A stretch of DNA of 13,661 nucleotides from Planctomycetaceae bacterium (GTDB taxonomy: Bacteria; Planctomycetota; MHYJ01; SBBU01), in the NCBI GenBank assembly GCA_005239585.1, contig SBBU01000084.1, positions 1-13,661 of the forward strand, written 5' to 3'. Each line of letters opens with the position of its first letter. The stretch's first letter is position 1. A model generated the notes under the pieces. The model was not told the DNA's origin, did not search any database, and saw only the letters and a list, made by a program, of their open reading frames with translations. A program made the translations under genes and the position numbers. Shown here piece after piece: positions 1 to 7,712 of this stretch.

Positions 1-519
1 GTCCCAGCCAAGGCCATGAATTTCCTGCCAAAGATTATTGGACATTCAGATGAAACAGTTCATATCAACCTTGAGGAATCTCAGGTAAGATTCATGACCA
101 AAAACGGGCTGGTGATATCAAGACTTATTGAAGGAACCTTCCCTGATTATCAGGCCGTAATCCCGAATGATCGTGATAAAAAAGTCACAGTCAAGCGCGA
201 GGATTTTTATACCGCCCTCAAGCAGACAAGCCTCCTGACAAACGAAAAGGCAAAGGCAGTGAAACTAAGCATGGCCTATAACAGTCTGAAGCTCTACTCA
301 TTCTCACAGGATCTAGGCGAAGCCAACTGCCAGATTGAAGCAGATTACAAGGGATCAGAATTTGATATCGTGTTCAATCCCGACTATATGCTAGACTACC
401 TTAGGGCAATTTCAAGTGATTCGATTGAGCTTAATCTGCAGGATAAAACAAGCGCAGGACTATTCAAGTCAGACCCCGATTATTTATATGTCCTGATGCC
501 GCTGACGATAAGCATATAA
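1..519 (+). CDS. dnaN: DNA polymerase III beta sliding clamp, C-terminal part (5' end outside window)
   Basis: The beta clamp is a ring-shaped dimer that encircles DNA and tethers the replicative polymerase and other clamp-binding proteins. The frame is open from base 1 (reading VPAKAMNFL), so the ATG at base 16 is internal, not the start. The visible 172 residues cover the end of domain II and all of domain III, about half of the usual ~370 residues. Family signatures are clear: the SRLIEGTFPDYQAVIP stretch at about residues 40-55 and the C-terminal YVLMPL motif just before the end. It ends TAA at 517-519, and the dciA-like gene starts one base later, so the two are probably co-transcribed. 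No frameshift or unusual residue is seen. The identification is very secure; only the missing N-terminus limits it. Confidence 0.97.
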   Translation, partial: VPAKAMNFLPKIIGHSDETVHINLEESQVRFMTKNGLVISRLIEGTFPDYQAVIPNDRDKKVTVKREDFYTALKQTSLLTNEKAKAVKLSMAYNSLKLYSFSQDLGEANCQIEADYKGSEFDIVFNPDYMLDYLRAISSDSIELNLQDKTSAGLFKSDPDYLYVLMPLTISI

Positions 520-520
520 A

Positions 521-856
521 ATGTATTATCAGAGACGGGCCAGGCTAAAATCATTCGGAGATATATTAAAACGGATAACACGCCCGCTAAAACGTCAATA
601 TGCAAGCCTTGCATTGCTGCAGGAGGCATGGTCAGCCTCAGCGGGATCAGCGCTGGCACAACGAACAAGAGTAGCCAAGTTAACTAACAGCACACTTACT
701 GTCTACGTAGACTCGGCTGTAACAGCACACGAGATCGAGGGTTTTCTGAAGGAAGAAATCTTACATAAGCTTAGAAGGGCTCTGCCAGAGAGACACATTG
801 AACGCCTAAAATGTGTCCCAATTAACCCGGGTGCTGTAACTAACACTGAGCAGTAA
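521..856 (+). CDS. dciA: DciA/DUF721 family protein (putative replicative helicase loader/regulator)
   Basis: This 111-residue protein matches the DUF721 family, whose DciA members recruit or load the replicative helicase DnaB in bacteria lacking DnaC/DnaI loaders. The N-terminal basic segment with SFGDILKRI is followed by the typical core: ALLQEAWSASAGSALAQRT (the W-x-x-x-x-G pattern), then LTVYVDSAVTAHEIE and a helix ending in LRRALP. The length is usual for short DUF721 proteins. The ATG at 521 lies one base after the dnaN stop and has no strong Shine-Dalgarno, so translation is probably coupled to dnaN. dnaN-dciA linkage is common near the chromosomal origin and supports the call. The family assignment is good. 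The helicase-loading role is taken from studied homologues, not shown by this sequence. Confidence 0.88.
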   Translation: MYYQRRARLKSFGDILKRITRPLKRQYASLALLQEAWSASAGSALAQRTRVAKLTNSTLTVYVDSAVTAHEIEGFLKEEILHKLRRALPERHIERLKCVPINPGAVTNTEQ

Positions 857-860
857 ATTA

Positions 861-874
861 AGGATAAAAATCCT
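861..874 (+). promoter_or_regulatory. Small hairpin covering the ribosome-binding site of the kinase gene
   Basis: AGGAT at 861-865 pairs with ATCCT at 870-874 around an AAAA loop, just before the ATG at 877. AGGAT is also the only Shine-Dalgarno-like sequence for that start, so folding would hide it. The stem is only 5 bp and may be weak, so a regulatory role is a guess. Confidence 0.3.
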
Positions 875-876
875 CA

Positions 877-2403
877 ATGAGCACATTAGAAACATTCCTG
901 ACAAAAGAGGAACAAGACAAACTAGAGTCACTCTTTGGAAATCTCCCGGAAATAATTTTCATATTAGATAGAGAAGGAAAAATAAATTTCATTAGTCGAG
1001 TGGTAGAGGGGTTCGACAAGAATGCCGTTATCGGCACCCACGCCTATCAATATGTCCCTCTGGAGTATCGCGAGACATTGAAAAACGCATATGAAAGCGT
1101 CTTCAATACTGGAAAATCAATCTCATTTGAGCTGTGTGGCATGGGGCCAAATAACAGCGAGTCATGGTATGAAACAAGCATCGGACCAATATATCATGAC
1201 GGCAAAATCGCGAGCGTTTTATGTATCTCTAAAGATATTACTGAACTAAAGTACATCCAGCAACAAAAAGCCAAGTTGGAGGGACAAATCCGCCATTCAC
1301 AAAAAATCGAGGCAATAAGCAGGCTTTCAGGGGGTGTAGCACACGAATTTAATAACCTTCTCACAGTTATAACCGGCCAATGCCACCTGCTTTTATCTCA
1401 ACTTCCTAAAGAGAATCCATTACGCAGACACGTTGATGAAATAGCTAAATCAGCAGATCAGTGTGCCTATTTTATCCGCAAGATACTTAGCTTTTCAGGG
1501 AAAGAAGTCTCTGAAACACGCTTGATGGGCCTCAATGCTGTCGTAAATAGCATAAGTTACTTCCTTCAACGAACAATTGGGGAAAATATAAAATTAATCA
1601 AGGAATTACAGGACGATTTATGGCCAATAAAAGCGGATAGTAAACAATTGGAGCAGGTCATAATTAACATTGTATTAAACTCATACGAGGCAATGCCTTC
1701 AGGGGGAACCATCACTATCAAGACCGCAAATGTTGAAACACCTACACACCATGAGATCGAAAGAGGCAGCTATGTGTCTCTTATAATATCTGATACTGGT
1801 GTTGGAATGGACAACGAGACACTATCTCATCTTTTTGAGCCCTTCTTCACTACAAAAGATAAAGGTGCTGGCCTTGGGCTCTTCACCACTTTTAGCATCG
1901 TAAAACGTTTTGGCGGGCACATATTCTTTGAAAGCAAGCCTCAAAATGGGACAACGTTCACAATCTACTTTCCGCGCACAGAAGTACCACCAGAAATTCC
2001 CAAGCCAGAATCACCCAGTTTAACCAAAGGCTCTGAGACCATATTGCTCGTAGAGGATGAAAAGCCTGTTCGTGACCTAGCCACAGAAATTCTCAAATTG
2101 TATGGTTACATGGTCTTGCCCACACGAGACGTCACCGAAGCCATCGACATCTGCAACAACGCAGAGGAACAAATTCATCTACTCTTAACTGATGTAGTGA
2201 TGCCAAGGATGAACGGCCGAGAGTTATTCGAGAAGATAAAACCCCTGCGTCCAAAAATAAAAGTGATCTTCATGTCTGGGTACACAGATGACGAAGTTAT
2301 CCGCTACGGCCTCCTCGGATCTGCAACTAATTTCCTGCAAAAACCATTCTCTCCAGAAACACTAGCCCGAAAAGTACGAGAGGTTCTTGATACCCAAGTC
2401 TAA
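877..2403 (+). CDS. PAS-domain hybrid sensor histidine kinase (PAS-HisKA-HATPase-REC), soluble
   Basis: This 508-residue hybrid kinase has no membrane segment or signal peptide, so it should sense a cytoplasmic signal or partner. A PAS domain spans about 15-125, starting LFGNLPEIIFILDREGKI and ending ISKDITELK. A dimerisation/phosphoacceptor helix follows, with His156 in SGGVAHEFNN. The ATPase domain (about 250-368) has an N-box around INIVLNSYEAMP, a G1 box SDTGVGM and a G2 box GAGLGL. A receiver domain occupies about 387-505, with phosphoacceptor Asp439 (LLTDVVMP) and Lys489. The receiver keeps the phosphoryl group in cis or passes it on; no Hpt partner is seen here. The gene follows dciA by 20 nt and its TAA overlaps the stop of the opposing HD-GYP gene. 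It resembles the kinase at 3365-4912 in core and C-terminal receiver. Confidence 0.95.
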   Translation: MSTLETFLTKEEQDKLESLFGNLPEIIFILDREGKINFISRVVEGFDKNAVIGTHAYQYVPLEYRETLKNAYESVFNTGKSISFELCGMGPNNSESWYETSIGPIYHDGKIASVLCISKDITELKYIQQQKAKLEGQIRHSQKIEAISRLSGGVAHEFNNLLTVITGQCHLLLSQLPKENPLRRHVDEIAKSADQCAYFIRKILSFSGKEVSETRLMGLNAVVNSISYFLQRTIGENIKLIKELQDDLWPIKADSKQLEQVIINIVLNSYEAMPSGGTITIKTANVETPTHHEIERGSYVSLIISDTGVGMDNETLSHLFEPFFTTKDKGAGLGLFTTFSIVKRFGGHIFFESKPQNGTTFTIYFPRTEVPPEIPKPESPSLTKGSETILLVEDEKPVRDLATEILKLYGYMVLPTRDVTEAIDICNNAEEQIHLLLTDVVMPRMNGRELFEKIKPLRPKIKVIFMSGYTDDEVIRYGLLGSATNFLQKPFSPETLARKVREVLDTQV

Positions 2404-2412
2404 AACTTTGGT
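2392..2412. terminator. Possible weak hairpin at the convergent gene junction
   Basis: ACCCAAGT (2392-2399) can pair with ACTTTGGT (2405-2412) with one mismatch. The 5-nt loop CTAAA holds most of the two overlapping stop codons. There is no clear run of T on either side, so it is not a standard intrinsic terminator. It may still slow or punctuate transcription where the two units meet. Confidence 0.25.
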
Positions 2413-3359
2413 CCTTTCTCGCCTATGAAACCACAAAACTGCCTTACAACATCAGGATCCCAAAACCCTTTATCTGTCTCATCAGAAAGGATCCTGATAG
2501 ATTCTTCCACTGAAAAGGCAGGTTTATAAGACCGCTCGGTGTGGAGTGCATCAAATACATCAACTACTGCCACGATTCTCGCCGTCACCGGGATCTCCTC
2601 TCCTTTTAGTCTGGTTGGATAGCCGCTTCCATTCCATTTCTCATGATGATGTTTGATCACCGGAATGACATCGGAAAGGGTCTTGAGCGGCTGGCAAAGA
2701 TGAGCACCTGTATCAGGATGTTTTTCAATTACATCTCTTTCATCCAGAGTTAATGAAGAAGGTTTTAAAAGAATAGTATCCGGGATTGCAATCTTACCGA
2801 TGTCATGCAAGATTCCGCCCAACTTGAGGGCCCTTAGTTCCAGTCCCGAGAGTCCGAGTATTTTACCGAGCCCTACAGCATAGTGTGACAGCCGTTCGCA
2901 GTGGCCGGCAGTATAGGGATCTTTGGCTTCAACGCACAGGGCAAGACTCGTAATTACGGCCTCAACCCTTTCAAGCTCATCGGTGTGGCGTTTGAGCGTC
3001 AGCAGGGACCTGATCCTTGCCCTGAGTTCTGATTGTTCAAAAGGCTTGGAGAAAAAGTCATCTGCCCCTGCTGAGAGACCCATAACCCTGCTCTCTATAT
3101 CATCTAAAGACGTAATAAGAACAACAGGAATTAGGCACAAGCGGGCATCTGACTTGACTTGCCTACATACATCAATCCCATTTATTCCCGGCATATTTAT
3201 GTCCATTAAAACAAGATCCGGATTTTCCTTTCGTATTAGATCCAACGCCTGAACTCCATCTTCAGCAAAAATCAGGTCATAGTTAAGATCCTTCACGAAT
3301 ATAGCGAGGAAACTGCGAACCTGCTCTTCATCATCTGCTATCAGAATCCTGTCTCTCAT
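2400..3359 (-). CDS. Response regulator with HD-GYP domain (REC-HD-GYP), putative c-di-GMP phosphodiesterase
   Basis: HD-GYP proteins such as RpfG hydrolyse cyclic di-GMP and so lower this second messenger in the cytoplasm. The 319-residue protein has an N-terminal receiver (about 4-120) with acidic pocket ADDEE, phosphoacceptor Asp53 (LMDINMP) and Lys105, followed by a helical linker. The HD-GYP domain runs from about 130 to the end. Metal and active-site residues are intact: His153, the ILHDIGK motif (His185-Asp186, Lys189), His214, a triple His at 237-239 and the GSGYP loop at 244-248 followed by LKGEEIP. Catalytic activity is therefore expected. It is the last gene of the minus-strand run, 5 nt after the REC-kinase-REC gene, with AGAAGGAA about 12 nt before its ATG. 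It is the only recognisable output domain among the signalling genes here and is probably their effector. Confidence 0.95.
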   Translation of the reverse strand: MRDRILIADDEEQVRSFLAIFVKDLNYDLIFAEDGVQALDLIRKENPDLVLMDINMPGINGIDVCRQVKSDARLCLIPVVLITSLDDIESRVMGLSAGADDFFSKPFEQSELRARIRSLLTLKRHTDELERVEAVITSLALCVEAKDPYTAGHCERLSHYAVGLGKILGLSGLELRALKLGGILHDIGKIAIPDTILLKPSSLTLDERDVIEKHPDTGAHLCQPLKTLSDVIPVIKHHHEKWNGSGYPTRLKGEEIPVTARIVAVVDVFDALHTERSYKPAFSVEESIRILSDETDKGFWDPDVVRQFCGFIGEKGPKF

Positions 3360-3364
3360 GAATT

Positions 3365-4912
3365 CTATATTCCTTCTGGAACATCAAGGATATCACGTAT
3401 TTTTTGAATTAATTGATCTGGAGCAAAAGGCTTCTGAATAAATTCCACACCAGCGTCGAGAATTTTTTCCTCAATGGCCCCTTTTTTGGTATAGCCAGAC
3501 ATATAAAGCACCTTCATTTCTGGATGCGAAGACTCTAGTCGATCAGCCAGCTCCCTCCCTCCAATCCCTACCATTACCACATCAGTTACCATGACATGAA
3601 TAGGTCCTTTATGCCCCTCAGCAAGGTTGATTGCCTCCTGTCCATTTCTTGCAACGATGACCTTATATGAGCTAAGATGAAGGACCTCACGAACCAGCGC
3701 ACATAGTCCGTCATCATCCTCTACCACAAGAATGGTCTCCGTACCTGTGGTAGGTAACTTGGCAATCTGTGGTTTTATCTCAACTTCCTCCTTCTTTCCA
3801 CTGATTGGGAAATAAATCTTGAATGTGGTTCCTGATCCAAGCTCACTATAGACCCAGATATGACCATCATTATTTTTAACTATCCCATAAACCGTAGATA
3901 AACCAAGCCCTGTGCCATGCTCTTTGGTTGTATAGAAAGGTTCAAAAATATGCGCCAAGGTCTCTTTGTTCATTCCTATGCCGCTGTCTGTTATGGCCAA
4001 CATGGCATATGTTCCCGGAGTTACATACAAATGGCTGGCAGCGTATGTCTCATCAAGTTTAACATTTGTTGTCTCTATAATCAGCTTACCTCCCTTGGGC
4101 ATTGCATCACGGGCATTCACAACAAGATTCATGATAACCTGTTCCATCTGACCATGATCAGCCAGAATATTGGCAAGAGAGGGCTCGAGATTTGTAACAA
4201 GCTCAATATTCTCTCCAATCAGACGCAGAAGCATCTTCTCCATGTCAAGCACTATAGCATTAAGGTTAATCGGTTTCCTTTCGAATACATGTGTCTTACT
4301 AAACAGGAGGAGTTGCCTTGATAGTGATGCGGCCTTGTCGGTTGCCTTTTTGATCTCCTCAACCTGAGAGCGGATTGCATCGTTCGGCGAGAGTCGATTC
4401 AAGATAAGCTGGCTGTATCCTGAGATCACTGTGAGCATATTGTTGAAATCGTGTGCAATTCCTCCAGCTAGGTTACCTACCGCCTCCATCTTTTGAGCCT
4501 GGAGAAACTGCTGTTCCAATCGCTTGCGTTCTCTTCTGACCTCTGCCTCGCGCAATTCGCGCTCTATAACAGGGACAAGCCTGGCCGTATTATCCTTCAT
4601 TATGTAATCATGTGCGCCAGACTTCATCGCATCTACAGCGGCCTTGTCACTAATAGTCCCTGAAATAATGATGAAAGGTAGGTCAAACCCTCGTTCTTTC
4701 AACATCGAGAGGGCTGTCGGTGCGCTAAACTGTGGCAATGAATAGTCGGACAGGAGAACATCCCAAGTCTGCTTGGAGAGCGCCTGCTCCAGCTCGTGCG
4801 CTGTCTGCACTCTTTCAGTGACTAGTTCAAATCCTCCCTTCTTTAGCTCACGTATAACTAGAGCTGCATCATCCTCTACGTCTTCTATAATTAATACAGC
4901 AAGTTTTTCCAT
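3365..4912 (-). CDS. Hybrid histidine kinase with N- and C-terminal receivers (REC-HisKA-HATPase-REC)
   Basis: This 515-residue soluble kinase is controlled by phosphorylation rather than by a ligand domain. Its N-terminal receiver (about 5-120) has Asp56 (LLSDYSLP) and Lys106. A short coiled helix leads to the phosphoacceptor His154 in AGGIAHDFNNMLTVI. The ATPase domain (about 250-370) carries an N-box around MNLVVNARDAMP, a G1 box TDSGIGM and a canonical GTGLGL G2 box. A second receiver (about 393-510) has Asp444 (MVTDVVM) and Lys494. It starts 3 nt after the stop of the single-domain receiver, with AAGGAT as ribosome site lying in that gene's end, and the HD-GYP gene begins 5 nt downstream. 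The order suggests a relay: upstream kinase, lone receiver, this kinase, HD-GYP regulator. That order of phosphotransfer is inferred. Confidence 0.95.
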   Translation of the reverse strand: MEKLAVLIIEDVEDDAALVIRELKKGGFELVTERVQTAHELEQALSKQTWDVLLSDYSLPQFSAPTALSMLKERGFDLPFIIISGTISDKAAVDAMKSGAHDYIMKDNTARLVPVIERELREAEVRRERKRLEQQFLQAQKMEAVGNLAGGIAHDFNNMLTVISGYSQLILNRLSPNDAIRSQVEEIKKATDKAASLSRQLLLFSKTHVFERKPINLNAIVLDMEKMLLRLIGENIELVTNLEPSLANILADHGQMEQVIMNLVVNARDAMPKGGKLIIETTNVKLDETYAASHLYVTPGTYAMLAITDSGIGMNKETLAHIFEPFYTTKEHGTGLGLSTVYGIVKNNDGHIWVYSELGSGTTFKIYFPISGKKEEVEIKPQIAKLPTTGTETILVVEDDDGLCALVREVLHLSSYKVIVARNGQEAINLAEGHKGPIHVMVTDVVMVGIGGRELADRLESSHPEMKVLYMSGYTKKGAIEEKILDAGVEFIQKPFAPDQLIQKIRDILDVPEGI

Positions 4913-4915
4913 AAA

Positions 4916-5359
4916 CTATCCTTGATTAGGTGGCACCTCATTCAGCAATAACCAGTAAAGCCCGAGCTGATTCACAGCATCAGCAAATTGGGCAAAATCT
5001 ACAGGCTTTTGAATGTAGCTGTTTGCACCGAGCCGGTAACTCTCAACAATATCCCGTTCCTCTCTAGACGAGGTAAGAATCACCACAGGAAGTAATTTTG
5101 TCCTGCTATCGGATCTTATGCGTTTCAGGACCTCAAGGCCATCTACTTTTGGTAATTTGAGATCTAGCAGTATCACCTGTGGCATGATGCTTTCATCGCG
5201 TCCTGCATATTTCCCAGTACAGAAAAGGTAATCCAGGGCCTCTGCACCATCACGAGCCACGGTAAGATCGTTTACAACATTGTTTTTCTTAAGCGCACGT
5301 ATGGTCAGCAACTCGTCATCTGGATTGTCTTCCACCATCAGAATAAATTTTTTACTCAT
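4916..5359 (-). CDS. Single-domain response regulator (Rcp1/CheY-like receiver)
   Basis: This 147-residue stand-alone receiver has no output domain. It has the acidic pair in MVEDNPDD, phosphoacceptor Asp66 in [11 protein letters not shown], the Thr/Ser switch in VVILTSS and Lys118 in YIQKPVD. The C-terminal helix ending [10 protein letters not shown] is typical of Rcp1-type receivers, which pair with phytochrome-like and multi-PAS kinases. The membrane kinase just upstream carries exactly that type of phosphoacceptor helix ([18 protein letters not shown]). The open frame extends to 5401, but the ATG at 5359 is chosen because GGGAGGAG lies directly before it and the receiver fold begins there. 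It overlaps the kinase stop codon by 8 nt in ATGAGTAA, implying coupled translation. It probably shuttles phosphoryl groups from that kinase to the next one in the cluster. Confidence 0.94.
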   Translation of the reverse strand: MSKKFILMVEDNPDDELLTIRALKKNNVVNDLTVARDGAEALDYLFCTGKYAGRDESIMPQVILLDLKLPKVDGLEVLKRIRSDSRTKLLPVVILTSSREERDIVESYRLGANSYIQKPVDFAQFADAVNQLGLYWLLLNEVPPNQG

Positions 5360-7628
5360 TTGCTCCTCCCAATGTAAAATAAAAAGTGGCACCCTGCTCA
5401 ACTTGTCCTTCGGCCCATATTCGACCTTTATGAAGGTGAATTATCCGCTCCACAGTGGCAAGACCAATTCCAGTCCCATCGAATTCCGCTACACCGTGTA
5501 GACGCTGAAAGGCGCCAAAAAGCTTGGATACATATTTCATGTCAAAACCTGCCCCATCGTCACGCACATAATAGAGAGTGCTTCCATCCTTGGCGGCAAC
5601 GCCGAATTCTATCGTGGCTTTGGTATGTTTTTCTGTAAATTTCCATGCATTACCCAAGAGGTTCTGCAACACCACCCTGAGGAGCGTTGGGTCTCCATAT
5701 GCAGTAACTCCTGAGGCAATGATAAACTCAGCTCTCCTTTCAGGTCCTGTCTTTCTAAGGTCTGTGGATACCTCGCCTGCAAGTAGACTGAGGTTAACCT
5801 GTTCCATGCGCAACTCGCTTCGCGTTACCCGCGAAAGTGCAAGCATGCCATCGATAAGCTGTGCCATCTTTTGACTTGCCGCCCTAACACGCTGAAGAGA
5901 ATTCTTCCCTTCTTCATCCAATTTATTCTCATAATCTTCTAAAAGCACCTTGCTGAATCCATCTATGCTCCTCAGCGGCGCCCTCAGGTCGTGCGATACC
6001 GAATAGGAAAACGACTCTAGTTCCTTGTTTGAAACCCTAAGCTCCTCGTTGAGCTTGAAAATTTTTGCCTCGGCCTGTTTGCGTTCGGATATGTCAATAA
6101 TGGACGCTAGTACAAAAACTCCCTTCTCCATACTAACTGGATTTAAACCTATCTCAATCGGCACCTCACTTCCATTCCTATGCAATCCATATAGACCTCG
6201 GCCCGCTCCCATCAACCGCCTCCGGGGGTCAGTAAAAAAGCCTCCCCGATCCCCTATATGCTTACTTCGAAATCTCTCTGGTACCAACAACTCGATTTGC
6301 TGCCCCAGTAACTCGTTACGAGTATAGCCAAACAAGCTTTCTGTCTGAGAATTGACAAGCGTTATCTTCCCATTTTTGTCTACCATAATCATTGCAATGG
6401 GAGCGGCCTCTACAACTACTCGAAATCGTTCTTCCCCGTACTTCCGCTCGGTAACATCTCTAGCTACTGCGTATATGAGCTTCTCTTCAGGATACGGCAC
6501 AGCAGTCCATGCAAGCCACTTGTATGAACCGTTTCGGCAGAGATAACGGTTCTCAAAATAAAGAGTTGTGGCACCTCCAGCAATTTTCCCTGCCTCTGCG
6601 CCGGTCGCTGTTCGGTCATCGGGATGGACAAATTCAAGATATGGTCTTGCCAGAAGCTCCTCTCGAGTGTACCCAAGCGTTTTTTCAAACGCAGGATTAA
6701 GTTGCTTAAAGTAACCGTTAAAATCAGCGGTACACATCATGTCTATGGAGAGCCGAAAGAAGCGGTCTCGTTCCTCTTCCACTTGCTTTCGCTCCATATC
6801 TACTCTCTGAAGCAAGACAGCGTTGATCCAAACAAGCAGTGTGAGAATAATGATATTTAGCGCCACAAAAAGCGCCAGCCCAAACTCTGTGCTGTAGAGG
6901 CCTGCCTGTTCACCCAACAAACTCAACCAGCCAAGCAGAAACGGGACCCCAATCGCGGCTGGCAGGAGACGGCGTACCGTCAACCCTCCCATAGTATCAC
7001 TCGTAACAACAACCATTAACCCGCTAGAAGGACGCGCAAAGAGTAAGCCAATACTAAGAAAAATGAAGACTAGTGCTGTATGAATTGCCATCTTCGTGTA
7101 GGATGAAATGCCATAGAATGCCTTGACACCATATGCGTAGCCAATCAGACCAAGTAAACCAATTAACCCTGTGGCAACCGCTAATAACTGAGCTATACGA
7201 ATGCTGAGCGAAGTGTGCAAAAGCACCAGCGCCACCCCAATCATGAGAAAGTTCAACGCAGTATTCGGAGCCATTCTGCCTGGACTCGATGTCCCAACTG
7301 CTGTAAACGATTCCCTGAAGAGCAATTGATCGATTCCAAGGTTCCAACCGAAAAGATATTGACAAAACGTGAGCATCCCGATCATGACAACCATGCCCGC
7401 GCAGACTAGGGCGATGTTGCGAAGAATTCGATGTGACCGCTCCATCACAAGTATCCCAAGAGAGAGACCTGCCAGCACAAAGGCAAGCGCTGTATTCACC
7501 TTCATCGTGACCCAACTTGGGAGGATGCTTTTCAGGGTTGGGACATCAAATATCCAACCTAGAAGCACACAGCCTCCGACAAGAATAGCTACCAGAGCTA
7601 AAACACGTGAGAAGACCTTCAAAGACAA
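5352..7628 (-). CDS. Membrane sensor histidine kinase, 8 TM segments with two PAS domains
   Basis: The protein is 758 residues from the chosen start. Roughly residues 9-275 hold eight hydrophobic segments (near 9-27, 46-62, 72-93, 124-138, 145-167, 182-198, 221-239 and 249-273). This forms a membrane sensor without a recognised name, with conserved-looking loops such as [14 protein letters not shown] 1 (about 284-396, ending ARDVTERK) and PAS 2 (about 400-517, ending IDISERK) follow. The kinase helix contains His546 in [11 protein letters not shown], and the ATPase domain has the N-box [15 protein letters not shown] and GTGIGLA. There is no fused receiver; the next gene, overlapping by 8 nt, supplies one. 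The frame runs back to a GTG at 7667, but AAGGGAG lies 5 nt before the TTG at 7628, giving an N-terminus [15 protein letters not shown] that enters the first membrane helix at once. The TTG start is preferred but not certain. Confidence 0.94.
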   Translation of the reverse strand: MSLKVFSRVLALVAILVGGCVLLGWIFDVPTLKSILPSWVTMKVNTALAFVLAGLSLGILVMERSHRILRNIALVCAGMVVMIGMLTFCQYLFGWNLGIDQLLFRESFTAVGTSSPGRMAPNTALNFLMIGVALVLLHTSLSIRIAQLLAVATGLIGLLGLIGYAYGVKAFYGISSYTKMAIHTALVFIFLSIGLLFARPSSGLMVVVTSDTMGGLTVRRLLPAAIGVPFLLGWLSLLGEQAGLYSTEFGLALFVALNIIILTLLVWINAVLLQRVDMERKQVEEERDRFFRLSIDMMCTADFNGYFKQLNPAFEKTLGYTREELLARPYLEFVHPDDRTATGAEAGKIAGGATTLYFENRYLCRNGSYKWLAWTAVPYPEEKLIYAVARDVTERKYGEERFRVVVEAAPIAMIMVDKNGKITLVNSQTESLFGYTRNELLGQQIELLVPERFRSKHIGDRGGFFTDPRRRLMGAGRGLYGLHRNGSEVPIEIGLNPVSMEKGVFVLASIIDISERKQAEAKIFKLNEELRVSNKELESFSYSVSHDLRAPLRSIDGFSKVLLEDYENKLDEEGKNSLQRVRAASQKMAQLIDGMLALSRVTRSELRMEQVNLSLLAGEVSTDLRKTGPERRAEFIIASGVTAYGDPTLLRVVLQNLLGNAWKFTEKHTKATIEFGVAAKDGSTLYYVRDDGAGFDMKYVSKLFGAFQRLHGVAEFDGTGIGLATVERIIHLHKGRIWAEGQVEQGATFYFTLGGANE
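5363..5370 (-). promoter_or_regulatory. Ribosome-binding site fixing the start of the single-domain receiver
   Basis: The minus strand reads GGGAGGAG here, with its GGAGG core 5 nt before the ATG at 5359. This is much stronger than anything before the longer start at 5401 and decides the start. Confidence 0.85.
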
Positions 7629-7633
7629 CACTA

Positions 7634-7640
7634 CTCCCTT
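7634..7640 (-). promoter_or_regulatory. Ribosome-binding site supporting the TTG start of the membrane kinase
   Basis: AAGGGAG on the minus strand is 5 nt before TTG at 7628 and only 2 nt before an adjacent GTG at 7631. The upstream GTG at 7667 has no such site. This favours the shorter protein. Confidence 0.6.
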
Positions 7641-7687
7641 TCTACTAATCTCGCCACTACACCTCACCCACTATGGATGCGCCACAA

Positions 7688-7712
7688 GTTGTTAGATAAA
7701 GCATATCTCAAC
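7688..7712 (-). other. Intercistronic hairpin overlapping the stop codon of the REC-kinase gene
   Basis: AGATA (7694-7698) pairs with TATCT (7704-7708), and the flanking GTTG (7688-7691) pairs with CAAC (7709-7712) after a 2-nt bulge. This makes a 9-bp stem with a 5-nt loop. It covers the TGA of the REC-kinase gene and lies in the longest gap of the cluster. No T-run follows, so it is more likely an RNA-processing or attenuation element than a full terminator, if it is functional at all. Confidence 0.3.

Noticed and set aside
1..520. A replication origin next to dnaN
   Set aside because: dnaN is often near oriC, but no DnaA-box cluster or non-coding AT-rich region is present in the window.
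3917..4321. A 134-codon plus-strand open frame over the REC-kinase-REC gene
   Set aside because: It is antisense to a strongly conserved kinase ATPase domain and has no family resemblance.
7054..7515. A 153-codon minus-strand open frame within the membrane kinase
   Set aside because: It lies wholly inside the 8-TM kinase region in another frame, and its translation is rich in Cys, His and Ser with no recognisable pattern.
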